A DNA stretch of 61,930 nucleotides from JBKQHQ01 sp052148715 (lineage in GTDB: Bacteria > Pseudomonadota > Alphaproteobacteria > Rhizobiales > Xanthobacteraceae), in the NCBI GenBank assembly GCA_052148715.1, contig JBKQHQ010000088.1:1-61930 (forward strand), in the 5' to 3' direction. Both the position numbers and the translations under genes were made by a program. Below are positions 1 through 8,495 of the stretch, piece after piece. Each line of letters starts with the position of its first letter. Positions within the stretch are counted from its first letter, which is position 1. The notes under the pieces were generated by a model. It had not been told where the DNA came from. It made no database searches and saw nothing but the letters and a program-made list of their open reading frames with translations.

Positions 1-12
1 GCGCTGCGAGCG

Positions 13-35
13 ACCTCCCCCACGAGGGGGGAGGT
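13..35. repeat. GC-rich hairpin at window start
   Basis: The arms ACCTCCCCC (13-21) and GGGGGAGGT (27-35) are perfectly complementary around a 5-base loop. It lies 20 bases beyond the stop codon of the minus-strand Cache gene, so it may help end its transcript, but no T-run follows. Stems of this kind are common dispersed intergenic elements in rhizobial genomes. Confidence 0.5.
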
Positions 36-54
36 GAAGATTTTGCCGAGCGAG

Positions 55-519
55 CTATTTGTAATAGCCTACGCCGCAGCTTTCATTCCCGACCCGGGTC
101 ACATAGGACTGCTTCGGCACCGGATCGGTGGTGCCGGGCTTCGGGAAATTATAGCTCACGGCGTTGACGACTCCCTCTTTTTGTGCCGCATCGAACACCT
201 TCTGCCCCAAGGGCGATCCGTCCTTTTCTTTCAGCGCCCTAGTGTCGGTCCCGAGCAGGCTTTGATTCACATGCGCGGTGAATTTTCCCGTCGCCGAATC
301 GAAACAGAACACGTAGAGATCGCGGTCGCGAAAACCGCCTTTCGGATCGTTGAACTTGGCGATGGCATCGGTTGGGTTGGCCTTGAGCGCGGTGATCGCC
401 CGCTCGAGCATGAGCTTGGCCTCGCCCGACGTGCCGAATTCGCCGGCGGCCAAGACCCGCGACGCGCCGGCCGACAGCGCGATCGCCGCGACGGCGCAAG
501 CCAGTATCACTTTTCGCAT
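55..519 (-). CDS. Secreted single-Cache-domain protein
   Basis: A 154-residue protein with a clear N-terminal signal peptide (residues 1-24, ending AGASRVLAA). The rest matches the small Cache type-2 fold: AKLMLERAI near 34-42, a central RDLYVFCFD strand, HVNQSLLGTD, and the closing SYVTRVGNESCGVGYYK. Cache domains bind small ligands outside the cytoplasm, usually in chemoreceptors or sensor kinases; free-standing secreted versions like this are common in alphaproteobacteria, but their ligand is generally unknown. No sensor or chemotaxis gene is next to it. The start at 519 is supported by a GGAGG-like site (upstream reading CGGGAGGACATC). Confidence 0.8.
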   Translation of the reverse strand: MRKVILACAVAAIALSAGASRVLAAGEFGTSGEAKLMLERAITALKANPTDAIAKFNDPKGGFRDRDLYVFCFDSATGKFTAHVNQSLLGTDTRALKEKDGSPLGQKVFDAAQKEGVVNAVSYNFPKPGTTDPVPKQSYVTRVGNESCGVGYYK

Positions 520-692
520 GATGTCCTCCCGAAATGATGCGCCGCCGCCCGAACCGGTCCGAGCGAGAACGCCGTTTGTTGTTCACGAATTGAATAACGC
601 CCGATCCGAGCTAGCGTTCCCGGCCCGAGTCGGAAACACCCGACTTGGACTTGGGCCGCCATCCCCGGCGAGGGACGCAAGTTGACGGCTGA

Positions 693-1517
693 TCAGAACG
701 GCTTGTCGCCGCAGATCGTGACGCGATGGCCGTAGCGCTTGTTCGGATAGTAGTCCCAGAGCGCCTTGTGCTGAACGCAGCGGTTGTCCCAGAACGCAAC
801 GGAATTCGGTTGCCATCTAAAGCGCATGGATAGTTCCGGCGTCTCGATGCAACGATAGAGCATCTGCAGAATCGCGTCGCTCTCGTCCTTGCGAAGTCCG
901 ACAATGCGTGTCGTGAAATAGCGGTTGACGAAGAGGCACTTCTTCCGAGTGACCGGATGCGTCCGGACGACAGGATGCTCGGCGCGTGGAAAGGTCTTGC
1001 CGGCAGCGCCGATCGTGTACCGTTCGCGATAGACGTGCTCGCCTTCGTGGATCGCCGTCAAACCGTCGATCAGCTTTCTGATCGGCTCCGACAGGGTCTC
1101 ATAGGCCAAATACATGTTGGCGAACAGCGTGTCGCCGCCACCATCCGGCGGCACCTCGGTCAGATACAGGATCGAGCCCATCGGCGGCTCGGGATCGCAG
1201 GACACGTCGGAATGCCAGTCCTCGCCGGCGACATGCTTAGACTTTTCGTCCGCCTGGACGACGAAGATTTCCGGGTGATCCGGAAGCGTGGCGGGAGCCG
1301 CCGGGTGCCGGTGCAGCTTGCCAAAGCGGCGGCCAAGATCCTCGTGTTGCCGCGCGTCGAGCTGCTGATCGCGAAAGAAGATGACCAGATTGTCCATCAG
1401 CGCGTCATGCACTTCTTGAAATTGCTGGTTGCCGAGCGGCCTGGACAGATCGACGCCAGAAATCTCGGCGCCGATGTTCGGCGTCCATTTGCGGACCTCG
1501 ATGCTCTGGTATCCCAT
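693..1517 (-). CDS. TauD/TfdA-family 2-oxoglutarate-dependent dioxygenase
   Basis: A 274-residue Fe(II)/2-oxoglutarate oxygenase close to the usual TauD length (about 280). The iron ligands are visible as H102-x-D104 in DWHSDVSC and H250 in NRCVQHKALWDY; R265 in GHRVTI would bind the 2-oxoglutarate carboxylate. GADTLF-like GGGDTLFANM and AYETLS are also family landmarks. Members oxidise taurine, alkyl sulfates or aryloxyalkanoates, and the substrate cannot be told from sequence. The neighbouring divergent gene is a TauE/SafE-type sulfite or sulfonate permease, which makes an organosulfur substrate plausible but unproven. Confidence 0.85.
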   Translation of the reverse strand: MGYQSIEVRKWTPNIGAEISGVDLSRPLGNQQFQEVHDALMDNLVIFFRDQQLDARQHEDLGRRFGKLHRHPAAPATLPDHPEIFVVQADEKSKHVAGEDWHSDVSCDPEPPMGSILYLTEVPPDGGGDTLFANMYLAYETLSEPIRKLIDGLTAIHEGEHVYRERYTIGAAGKTFPRAEHPVVRTHPVTRKKCLFVNRYFTTRIVGLRKDESDAILQMLYRCIETPELSMRFRWQPNSVAFWDNRCVQHKALWDYYPNKRYGHRVTICGDKPF

Positions 1518-1723
1518 GCGTTTGCTCCCTGAGCTCGGATTTCCGATTCACCGATGTCAGTCCGGGGCCGTTGTAATCATGTTGAAATCATTATGTCTCC
1601 GCATCTGCCGCGTGTCATCCATAGCCTTGCGGCCCGGGCGTAACCCGCCCCTTCGTGCAGCGCGAAGCCACGCTGCAGAAGTCCCGAATTGTCATCCGGA
1701 CCCGGGCGCATCAAGGTTGGACA

Positions 1724-2470
1724 ATGCTTGGAGGTCCTGCGGCGCTTACGCTTGTGGCCCTGACCTTCGGCCTTGCCGGGGTGGTCAAGGGCGTGACCGG
1801 CATGGGGTTGCCGACGGTCGCCGTCGGGCTGCTCGGCCTGATGATGGCGCCGGTAGAGGCCGTGGCACTGCTCATCATCCCCTCGCTGGTCACGAACGTC
1901 TGGCAGTTCGTCGCCGGCGAGCACCGGCAGCTGATCCTGTTCCGGACGTGGCCGCTGCTGCTTGCGAGTTGCATCGCCACCTGGGCCGCGGCCGGCCTGT
2001 TGGCAGGAGGCAGCGCCCGACACGCCGCCACTGCGCTAGGGTTGGCCCTGACGATCTATGCCGGCATTGGCCTCGCCAATGTCCGAGTCTCGGTCTCCCG
2101 GCGCCTCGAGCCCTGGCTCTCACCGCTCATCGGGGCCGCAACCGGAGTGGTCGCCGGCGCGACCGGCGTATTCACCATCCCGGCCGTGCCTTACCTCCAG
2201 GCGCTGGGGCTCGAAAAAGAGGAATTGGTTCAAGCGCTGGGGCTTTCATTCACGGTCTCGACCGTGGCGCTGGCCGCCGGCTTGGCCAGCAACGGAGCCT
2301 TTCACGTCACGGCGGCGGGCGCGTCCATCCTTTGCACGGCCCCTGCCCTCGCCGGCATGTTCTTCGGCCAGTGGATTCGCGTCCGCGTCGACCCGGCAAC
2401 GTTTCGTCTGCTGTTCTTGATCGGGCTGCTTATTCTCGGCGCCGACTTGGCGGTGCGCTCGGTGATCTGA
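1724..2470 (+). CDS. TauE/SafE-family membrane transporter
   Basis: An integral membrane protein of 248 residues from the ATG at 1724, which has an AAGG ribosome site just upstream and starts directly with the first hydrophobic helix; an in-frame ATG at 1655 would add a non-hydrophobic extension and is less likely. About eight hydrophobic segments are seen. The pattern GLAGVVKGVTGMGLPT near the N-terminus and GAATGVVAGATGVFTIP mid-protein are the two glycine-rich repeats typical of TauE/SafE permeases, which export sulfite, sulfoacetate or related anions. It lies divergent from the TauD-like oxygenase and converges on lysS with only 14 bases between stop codons. Confidence 0.85.
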   Translation: MLGGPAALTLVALTFGLAGVVKGVTGMGLPTVAVGLLGLMMAPVEAVALLIIPSLVTNVWQFVAGEHRQLILFRTWPLLLASCIATWAAAGLLAGGSARHAATALGLALTIYAGIGLANVRVSVSRRLEPWLSPLIGAATGVVAGATGVFTIPAVPYLQALGLEKEELVQALGLSFTVSTVALAAGLASNGAFHVTAAGASILCTAPALAGMFFGQWIRVRVDPATFRLLFLIGLLILGADLAVRSVI

Positions 2471-2484
2471 TAACGCGCGGCGGT

Positions 2485-4104
2485 TCACGCCGAGCGCGCA
2501 AGCGCCCCGTCGATCATGTCGACCGTGTTCTGCAGGCCATAGACGGCGACGAAGGAGCCGAAGCGCGGGCCCTTCTCCTGGCCGAGCAGCACCTGATAGA
2601 GCATGTTGAACCAGTCGAGCGAGACGCCCGGCTTGCCGTCCTTGGTCTTGATCTTGCCGCGGGTGTCGAGAAAAGGCTCGCGCCGGCCGACCTCGTAGAC
2701 CACCTCCTGGATCTGCTCGGCGCTGGCGTCGGCCGGCAGTTGCGACAGCGCCTCGCGCAGGTCGATCAGGGCAGCACGCTCGGGCGCGCTCGGCGCGCGA
2801 AAGGTTTTTGCCGGCAGCACGAAATCGCGGAAGTAATGGATGGCGTAGCCGACCAGCGCATCGAGCCTGGGATGCGTCTCAGGCCTCAGGCCCGGCCAGT
2901 AGCGGCCGATAAAGCCCCACAGGGTCTCGGCGTTCTCGGCGTTCGAGGCCGAGACCAGATTGAGCAGCATCGTGAAGGAGACCGGGATATCGGGCGCCGC
3001 CGGGGAGCCGGAATGGATGTGCCAGACCGGATTGGCGAGGCGCTGCTTCCAGTCCTGCCGCCCATAGGCCTCGAGAAATTGCTGATACTCGTCGACGTGG
3101 CGCGGAATCACATCGAAGTAGAGCCGCTTCGCCGCCTTGGGCTCGCGATACATGAACAGCGACAGGCTTTCCTGGCTCGCATAGCGCAGCCATTCCTCGA
3201 TCGTGAGGCCGTTCCCCTTCGACTTGGAGATTTTTTGCCCGCGCTCGTCGAGGAAGAGCTCGTAGTTGAACCCCTCGGGCGGCAGGCCACCGAGCGCGCG
3301 GCAGATCTCGCCCGAGAGCTTGACCGAGTCGATCAGATCCTTGCCGGCCATCTCATAGTCAACGCCGAGCGCAATCCAGCGCATCGCCCAGTCGGGCTTC
3401 CATTGCAGCTTGCAGCGACCGCCGGTCACCGGCACCGTGATGCGCTCGCGCGTTTCCGGATCGTCGTAGGTGATGGTTCCGGCCCGCGCATCATGCGCAA
3501 CGATCGGCACCTGCAGCACGACGCCGGTGCGCTCGCAGACCGGCAGGAACGGCGAATAGGTCTGCGCGCGTTCCTCGCGCAGCGACGGCAGCATGATGGC
3601 CATCACGGCATCGAAGCGCTCGAGCACCTCGAGCAACGCCGCGTCGAAGCGTCCCGACGTGTAGCACTGCGTCGCCGACATGAATTCGTACTCGAACCCG
3701 AAGGCGTCGAGAAAACTGCGCAGCTGCGCATTGTTGTGCTCGCCGAAGCTCGGATGGGTGCCGAACGGGTCGGGCACGCGGGTGAGCGGCTTGCCGAGAT
3801 GCGCGGCGACCAGGTCCTTGTTCGGGATATTGTCGGGGACCTTGCGCAGCCCGTCCATGTCGTCGGAAAAGGCGATCTGACGAGTCTTGATCCCGTCGCC
3901 CGTCAGCACGCGAAAGGCATGCCGCACCATGCTGGTGCGCGCGACCTCGGCGAACGTGCCGATATGCGGCAGACCCGAGGGACCGTAGCCGGTCTCGAAA
4001 ATCACGACGTCCTTTGGTTTTTTCTGCAGCCGCGCGACGATCTTGCGCGCCTCCTCGAACGGCCAGGCGGAAGAATTTTCGGCAAGCGCGCGCAGATCGT
4101 CCAC
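2485..4104 (-). CDS. lysS: Class I lysine--tRNA ligase
   Basis: A 539-residue class I lysyl-tRNA synthetase, the archaeal-type enzyme used in place of class II LysRS by many alphaproteobacteria. The Rossmann signature HIGH appears as PHIGTFAEV (about residue 46) and the KMSKS loop as KISKSKGNG (about 294). The cytosolic enzyme charges tRNA-Lys. Length matches the family (about 530). The start at 4104 precedes the conserved EARKIVARL helix. It is followed in the same orientation by a broken ABC solute-binding gene further upstream and faces the TauE gene. Presence of this class is a strong lineage clue. Confidence 0.93.
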   Translation of the reverse strand: MDDLRALAENSSAWPFEEARKIVARLQKKPKDVVIFETGYGPSGLPHIGTFAEVARTSMVRHAFRVLTGDGIKTRQIAFSDDMDGLRKVPDNIPNKDLVAAHLGKPLTRVPDPFGTHPSFGEHNNAQLRSFLDAFGFEYEFMSATQCYTSGRFDAALLEVLERFDAVMAIMLPSLREERAQTYSPFLPVCERTGVVLQVPIVAHDARAGTITYDDPETRERITVPVTGGRCKLQWKPDWAMRWIALGVDYEMAGKDLIDSVKLSGEICRALGGLPPEGFNYELFLDERGQKISKSKGNGLTIEEWLRYASQESLSLFMYREPKAAKRLYFDVIPRHVDEYQQFLEAYGRQDWKQRLANPVWHIHSGSPAAPDIPVSFTMLLNLVSASNAENAETLWGFIGRYWPGLRPETHPRLDALVGYAIHYFRDFVLPAKTFRAPSAPERAALIDLREALSQLPADASAEQIQEVVYEVGRREPFLDTRGKIKTKDGKPGVSLDWFNMLYQVLLGQEKGPRFGSFVAVYGLQNTVDMIDGALARSA

Positions 4105-4200
4105 GACGGCGTCTCTCCAGACGCGGAACCCCGCGTGGTCGCGGTCTTAGGAAGCGCTTGCGCCTGCGTCAAATGCGAGCGCACGCACTCTCAGACGCTG

Positions 4201-5100
4201 CTAAAATGGGCTGATGGGGAAATAGCGCAGCCAAAGGTCGGTGAACTTTCCCTTTTCCCAGATGCGAAAAAGCGCCCAATTGACGCCCTGCCGCAACAAT
4301 TCGTTGCCGCGGCGCACGGCGATGCCGACACCCTCGCCGAAATACCGGCTTTCCAGATAAGGGCCGCCGCGAAAGACGCAGCAATTGCCGGAATCGGTGC
4401 CGTTGAGCCAGAAGGCGAGCGAGATGCCGTCGCCGAACAGGAGGTCGACCTCGCCGCGGCGCAGCGCCGCCCGCGCGGCATCGATGTCCGCATAGGGGCG
4501 CACCTCCGCCTCGGTGAACAAGGTCTTCAGTTAGGCCTCATGCGCGGTGCCGGCGACCACCGCAACCGTCTTGCCTTCGAGGAATTCCGGCCCAAAATCA
4601 TCGACGGTCGAGCCGCGCCGGGCGACGAAGCGGGCCGGCGTGCGGTAATACGGCTCGCTGAAATCGACGCGCCGACGCGTGTCCGCGTTGGCGCCGAGCG
4701 AGGCGATCACCGCATCGCCGCGATTCTCGGACAGGGCGTCGATCAAGGTATCAAAGCGGCGAGCCTGGATGGTGCAATTGACCTTGATCTCCTCACAGAT
4801 CATGCGGGCGAGGTCGACGTTGAATCCGGCGGGGTTGCCGTCGCCGCCGACATAGTTGAAGGGCGGGTAGTCGTTCTCGGTGAGGAAGCGGATCCCGCTG
4901 ATACGCGTGAGATCCGGCCGGTCGGGGCGGCGGCGCGGGTCCCAGAAGCCGGGCACGTTCACCGTCAAGGACGCCACGTTCAACGGCGCGGCTTGGGGAG
5001 CAGCCTGCGGCGCTTGCGCCAAGGCCCCGCCGAAGAGCGCCAGCGCGCCGACGCCGAACACGCCCGAGGCAAACGTCATCACCAACAATGCCGGCCGCAC
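4201..5100 (-). pseudogene. ABC transporter solute-binding protein (family 3) with in-frame stop
   Basis: One continuous reading frame from 5100 down to 4201 encodes a periplasmic amino-acid-type binding protein but is cut by a TAA at 4531-4533. The 5' part has a signal peptide (ending GGALAQA), then GIRFLTENDYPPFNYVGGDG and NVDLARMICEEI, classic SBP family 3 blocks; it stops at GTAHEA. The same frame then continues LKTLFTEAEVRPY, DLLFGDGISLAFWLNG, and a proper family ending LWLRYFPISPF. Homologues have GTAHEAYLK here, so a Tyr codon (TAC or TAT) probably became TAA. No ABC permease or ATPase gene is adjacent. It is either a recent pseudogene or a sequence error. Confidence 0.8.
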
Positions 5101-5137
5101 GCGTGCCCTCGAAATCCGTTTCGATCGCAGAAAAACG

Positions 5138-5743
5138 TCAGAGATAGCGGCGCAAATCGGCGGCGAGCTCGTCCGATTTGCGCTTGAGATTGAACGGAGC
5201 CACGAACCGTCCGTCCTTGTCCATCAGGTAGACGATGGCCGTGTGATCCATGGTGTAGTCGCCGCCATCGAGCGGCACTTTCTTGGCGTAAACGCGATAC
5301 TCCTTCAAGATCGCCGCAATCGCCGCCGGATCGCCGGTCAGGCCGCGCAGGCGCGGATTGAAGCTCGACAGATAGTCCTTGAGCGTCGGGGCCGTGTCGC
5401 GCTCCGGATCGACGGTTACAAACAGCGCGCCGACCCGGTCGGCATCCGGGCCGAGCTGGTTGAGCACCTCCGACACCTCGAACAACGTCGTCGGACACAC
5501 GTCGGGACAGTGCGTGAAGCCGAAGAAGACGAGGGAGGGGTGCCCGAGCAGGTCCCGATCGGTGGTCGTCCGGCCGTTCTGATCGACCAACTGGAACGGG
5601 CCACCTATACTCGATTGGAATGCGCCGCCGGCAACGGCTGCTACATTGCGATTGGTGACGAGCAAGACCCCGCCAAAGCATAGCGCGAGGCCCGCCAGGA
5701 AGGCGGAGCCAAGAACGAGGGCGCGGGCGGTTGGTGCCGTCAT
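5138..5743 (-). CDS. SCO1/SenC-family copper chaperone
   Basis: A 201-residue membrane-anchored thioredoxin-fold protein. Start chosen at 5743 because AAGGAAG lies 7 bases upstream and the hydrophobic anchor (residues 9-30) follows at once; an upstream ATG would add an unrelated extension. The copper site is visible: CxxxC in THCPDVCPTT and the distal His in YTMDHTAIVYLMD. VTVDPERDT is another family block. SCO proteins metallate and reduce the CuA site of cytochrome c oxidase on the periplasmic side. The gene follows a tiny membrane-protein gene with which it overlaps only in leader sequence. No oxidase genes are in the window. Confidence 0.9.
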   Translation of the reverse strand: MTAPTARALVLGSAFLAGLALCFGGVLLVTNRNVAAVAGGAFQSSIGGPFQLVDQNGRTTTDRDLLGHPSLVFFGFTHCPDVCPTTLFEVSEVLNQLGPDADRVGALFVTVDPERDTAPTLKDYLSSFNPRLRGLTGDPAAIAAILKEYRVYAKKVPLDGGDYTMDHTAIVYLMDKDGRFVAPFNLKRKSDELAADLRRYL

Positions 5744-5792
5744 GCGAGCTTCCTTGAAAGCTTCATTCGAGCTTCCTCGCGGGGTCGCTTCG

Positions 5793-5960
5793 CTAAAGGC
5801 ACGCAGCAAGCCCGGCAACGATCATCTCGTAGAAGACGGCGCCGCCGTAGTGCGCCCATAAAAACCCCGTGCCGGCAAGCAGGGCTCCCAGCACCGCCGC
5901 GGCGAGCACCAACGGCACGCGCGACCCGCGCGTTGGGGCGGCGGACGCAGCTTCCAGCAT
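5793..5960 (-). CDS. Small single-span membrane protein upstream of SCO gene
   Basis: A 55-residue open frame starting ATG at 5960 (MLEAASAAPTRGSRVP) and ending TAG at 5793. It holds one strong hydrophobic helix (VLAAAVLGALLAGTGFLW, about residues 18-35), then a second short apolar stretch (YEMIVAGLAACL) at the C-terminus. The stop lies 50 bases before the SCO start, so the two are likely co-transcribed. I believe similar mini-proteins accompany SCO genes in related genomes, but that is memory rather than evidence here. A role beside copper delivery to cytochrome oxidase is inference from position only. Confidence 0.6.
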   Translation of the reverse strand: MLEAASAAPTRGSRVPLVLAAAVLGALLAGTGFLWAHYGGAVFYEMIVAGLAACL

Positions 5961-6063
5961 TTTCTAGCTTCCAGCGAGCCGATCCATCATGGAACATAGG
6001 AAGAAATGACCGGCTCGGCAACGGCCGCACCCACGAAGGTCCTTCCGGACCACGGCCGATTGA

Positions 6064-6609
6064 TCATTCCGCCGCTGCGCGGGTCGTATCGTTTGTGCCG
6101 GCCGCCGCCGCACTACTCGTGCCGCTCGCGCCGTTTGTGCCGTTCGCCGCTGCGCGGCTTGGTCCGTTCGTGCCGTTCGTGCCGCAGGTCGGATAGAGCG
6201 CCGCCAATTCACGGCCGCGCAGGAAGATCATGTGCCCGGTCAGGCCGCCCTGGTGGCTGATCCAGGTTCGGATCTCCGGCGGATACGTGGCCAAGAGGAA
6301 CTTGGTGCCACTCTGACTGGGCACTTGCCGACCGCCAGCCCCGAATTCCCAGGCGGCATGAAACCCAAGCGATGCCCGTTGGGTCACGCAAATTCGATCC
6401 CGCGGAATGGCGCCGAGGACCATGGTGCACGCCGACGAGCAGGTGCCATCGATGACGATGCGCTCGCCGGCTGCCCGGAGAATGGCGAATTTATAGAGAT
6501 AGTTGATGATCCTGCCGCCGCGATCCTGGGATATTCGCACCGTGGCGGACGCCGACGTCGCGCCGAGAACCCCGAGGAGGATCGCGGCAAGGACCGCACT
6601 GCCTTTCAT
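6064..6609 (-). CDS. ClpP-like periplasmic protein with low-complexity tail
   Basis: A 181-residue protein from the ATG at 6609 (MKGSAVLAAILLGVLG), which opens a good signal peptide ending ASA; an upstream start at 6648 would bury it. The core has the crotonase/ClpP-like pattern found in predicted periplasmic proteins of COG3904: VIDGTCSSACTMVLGAI supplies a candidate Ser nucleophile and ASLGFHAAWE the following His. The last 40 residues are built from repeated Asn-Gly-Thr and Ala runs (GTNGTNGPSRAAANGTNG), encoded by repeated CCGTTCGTG units at 6090-6190. Peptidase activity is not shown by the sequence alone. Confidence 0.65.
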   Translation of the reverse strand: MKGSAVLAAILLGVLGATSASATVRISQDRGGRIINYLYKFAILRAAGERIVIDGTCSSACTMVLGAIPRDRICVTQRASLGFHAAWEFGAGGRQVPSQSGTKFLLATYPPEIRTWISHQGGLTGHMIFLRGRELAALYPTCGTNGTNGPSRAAANGTNGASGTSSAAAAGTNDTTRAAAE

Positions 6610-6767
6610 TGGAATACCCCCGACGCTGGCCGTGAAGGCTTCTTGCACTAAAGGACGATTTGGCAGGAAAAAAGGTCGCCTTGTCCAGACTCAAAACTCC
6701 GGCCGCCGAAGAGGACCACGACACCGTGTTGCCGGGGCCACAGGCGGGAGTCCGGTTGCGCCGCCGA

Positions 6768-8213
6768 TCAGTCGCGGTTGCGCAGCACCATGGGCAGGCC
6801 GCCCTTGGGCTTGAGGGTCACGCGGTGCAACGGCCAAACCGAATGGCCAGGCCTCAGCTCCAAGGTGAAGTTCTTGATGATGCGTGCCAGGACCAGGGTG
6901 GCCTCCTGCAGCGCAAATGCCGCGCCGATGCAGATGCGCGCACCGACGCCGAACGGCAGATAAGCGAATCGGTCGATTTTCGCCTCGGCGGCACCGAGGA
7001 AGCGATTAGGATCAAACAGGTCGGGCCGGTCCCACAACAGCCGATGGCGGTGCAGCACGTAGGGCGCGACCACGACGATCGTGCCACGCGCGATCCGCGT
7101 TCCGGCAAGCTCATCCGGCCCGATGGCGACGCGGCTGATGGCCACGATCGGTGGGTAGAGCCGCAACGCCTCGTCGATGACCGCCCGAGTCTCTACCAGG
7201 CGTTCGGCGAGGCCGTCAGGGGGCCCTCCCATCTCCCGATCCGCCTCGGCCGCAACCCGGTCGCGCCATTCGTCCGACTGCGAGAGCAGAAACAGCGACC
7301 AGGTGAGCGCATTCGCCGTCGTCTCCTGGCCGGCGGCGATGAAGGTCAGGATATTTGCCCGCAGCTCCGCCTCGCTGATGCCTCGTCCGGTCTCGGGGTC
7401 ATGTGCCTCCAACAACAGCGTGAGAATGTCGCGCGGCACGCCCGCGGGGTTCGCCTGCAGATTCCGCCGCCGCGTCGCGATGATCGCGTCGACCGCCGCA
7501 TCGAAGAAGCGCACCGTCGCCCCGGCCCGCACCCTTGTCAGCCGCGGCACGAAGTCCGGCAGGCCGAGCACGTCGCAGGGATCGATTCGGCCGATCGTGT
7601 CGAAATAGCTGGTCATGGCGCGACGGACCTCGTCGGGCCTGCGGCCGAGACCATCGGAGAAGATGGTGCGCTCGAGCACATCGATCGTCAGCGCGGTCAT
7701 TTCCGCTGCCACATCGACGACACAGCCGTCGCCGAGGCCGCGCCAACGTTGCAAGAGCGCGTCGCCCGCCTGCACCATCGCCGGCGCAAAGCTCATCACC
7801 GTCTTGCGCGAGAACATCGGTGCGAGCGTGCGGCGCTGCAGGCGCCATTGCTCGCCCTCGACCGCGAGGAGACCCTTGCCGAGACCGCCGGCAAGAATGC
7901 GCTGCTGCAACGAATCTTTGCGGTAGTTGGCGGCATTCTCGACCAGGACGCGGCGTACGGCGCGTGGGTCGGAGACGACGGCGGCGCGCCCCATGAGCAG
8001 CTCGGCCGAAACGATCGGCGTTTCGAAATGCGCCTGTGTCCAGGCTTCGAGCGGGTTCTCCCACAACGCCTTGAGAAGACCGATGGCGCCATGCGCTTGC
8101 GCCCGCGGCACCGGCGCCGGCGGGCGGAAGCTGGCAAGCGTCTCGGTCGCTGTCATCACCATGGCAAGCTGGAAGCGCCCATCAATGTCGCCTAGCGGCG
8201 GCTGCCCCGACAT
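6768..8213 (-). CDS. Cytochrome P450
   Basis: A full-length P450 of up to 481 residues. Visible landmarks in order are the I-helix oxygen-binding motif AAGQETTANAL, the K-helix ExxR in DEALRLYPP, the PERF-like FDPNRFLG, and the heme loop FGVGARICIGAAF in which Cys is the thiolate ligand. It would be a soluble monooxygenase fed by a ferredoxin system encoded elsewhere. Several ATGs lie close together (8213, 8162, 8156); MTATETLASFRPP at 8156 may be the true beginning, since the first 19 residues look poorly conserved. It is divergent from the molybdopterin dehydrogenase gene across a 282-base spacer; no substrate can be assigned. Confidence 0.9.
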   Translation of the reverse strand: MSGQPPLGDIDGRFQLAMVMTATETLASFRPPAPVPRAQAHGAIGLLKALWENPLEAWTQAHFETPIVSAELLMGRAAVVSDPRAVRRVLVENAANYRKDSLQQRILAGGLGKGLLAVEGEQWRLQRRTLAPMFSRKTVMSFAPAMVQAGDALLQRWRGLGDGCVVDVAAEMTALTIDVLERTIFSDGLGRRPDEVRRAMTSYFDTIGRIDPCDVLGLPDFVPRLTRVRAGATVRFFDAAVDAIIATRRRNLQANPAGVPRDILTLLLEAHDPETGRGISEAELRANILTFIAAGQETTANALTWSLFLLSQSDEWRDRVAAEADREMGGPPDGLAERLVETRAVIDEALRLYPPIVAISRVAIGPDELAGTRIARGTIVVVAPYVLHRHRLLWDRPDLFDPNRFLGAAEAKIDRFAYLPFGVGARICIGAAFALQEATLVLARIIKNFTLELRPGHSVWPLHRVTLKPKGGLPMVLRNRD

Positions 8214-8495
8214 TATCCCCAGCGGCTCAACCCAGCTGCGTCCGCTCAGTCGCTAAGGTACTCTAAGACTTCTAATAAACTCAAAGTCTCCTGTGGACAG
8301 CCTCGGCGCGGGCAGGCGCCGGCCTTGCGAATCAGTTTCCTGAGTCGTCTGGACAACACACAATCTTTCAAGATTGTTGCCGTCCGCAAGCGGCGTTGCT
8401 ATGGATTCGGCCCTGGGGGGCGGAACGGAGTCTGCTGCGTTAGCGGCCGCAGTTCGCGGTTTTCACGGATTCGACCGAGCACAGCGAGCAGAGGT

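Noticed and set aside
1429..5187. A 1252-codon plus-strand open frame opposite lysS and the solute-binding gene
   Set aside because: It is antisense to well-recognised genes, Arg/Ala-rich with no domain, and arises from the high-GC codon pattern of the opposite strand.
6090..6190. CRISPR-like short repeats
   Set aside because: The repeats are codon-level low complexity inside a gene, with no spacers and no cas genes.
6660..8195. A 511-codon plus-strand frame opposite the P450 gene
   Set aside because: Antisense shadow; the P450 on the minus strand carries heme, ExxR and I-helix motifs.
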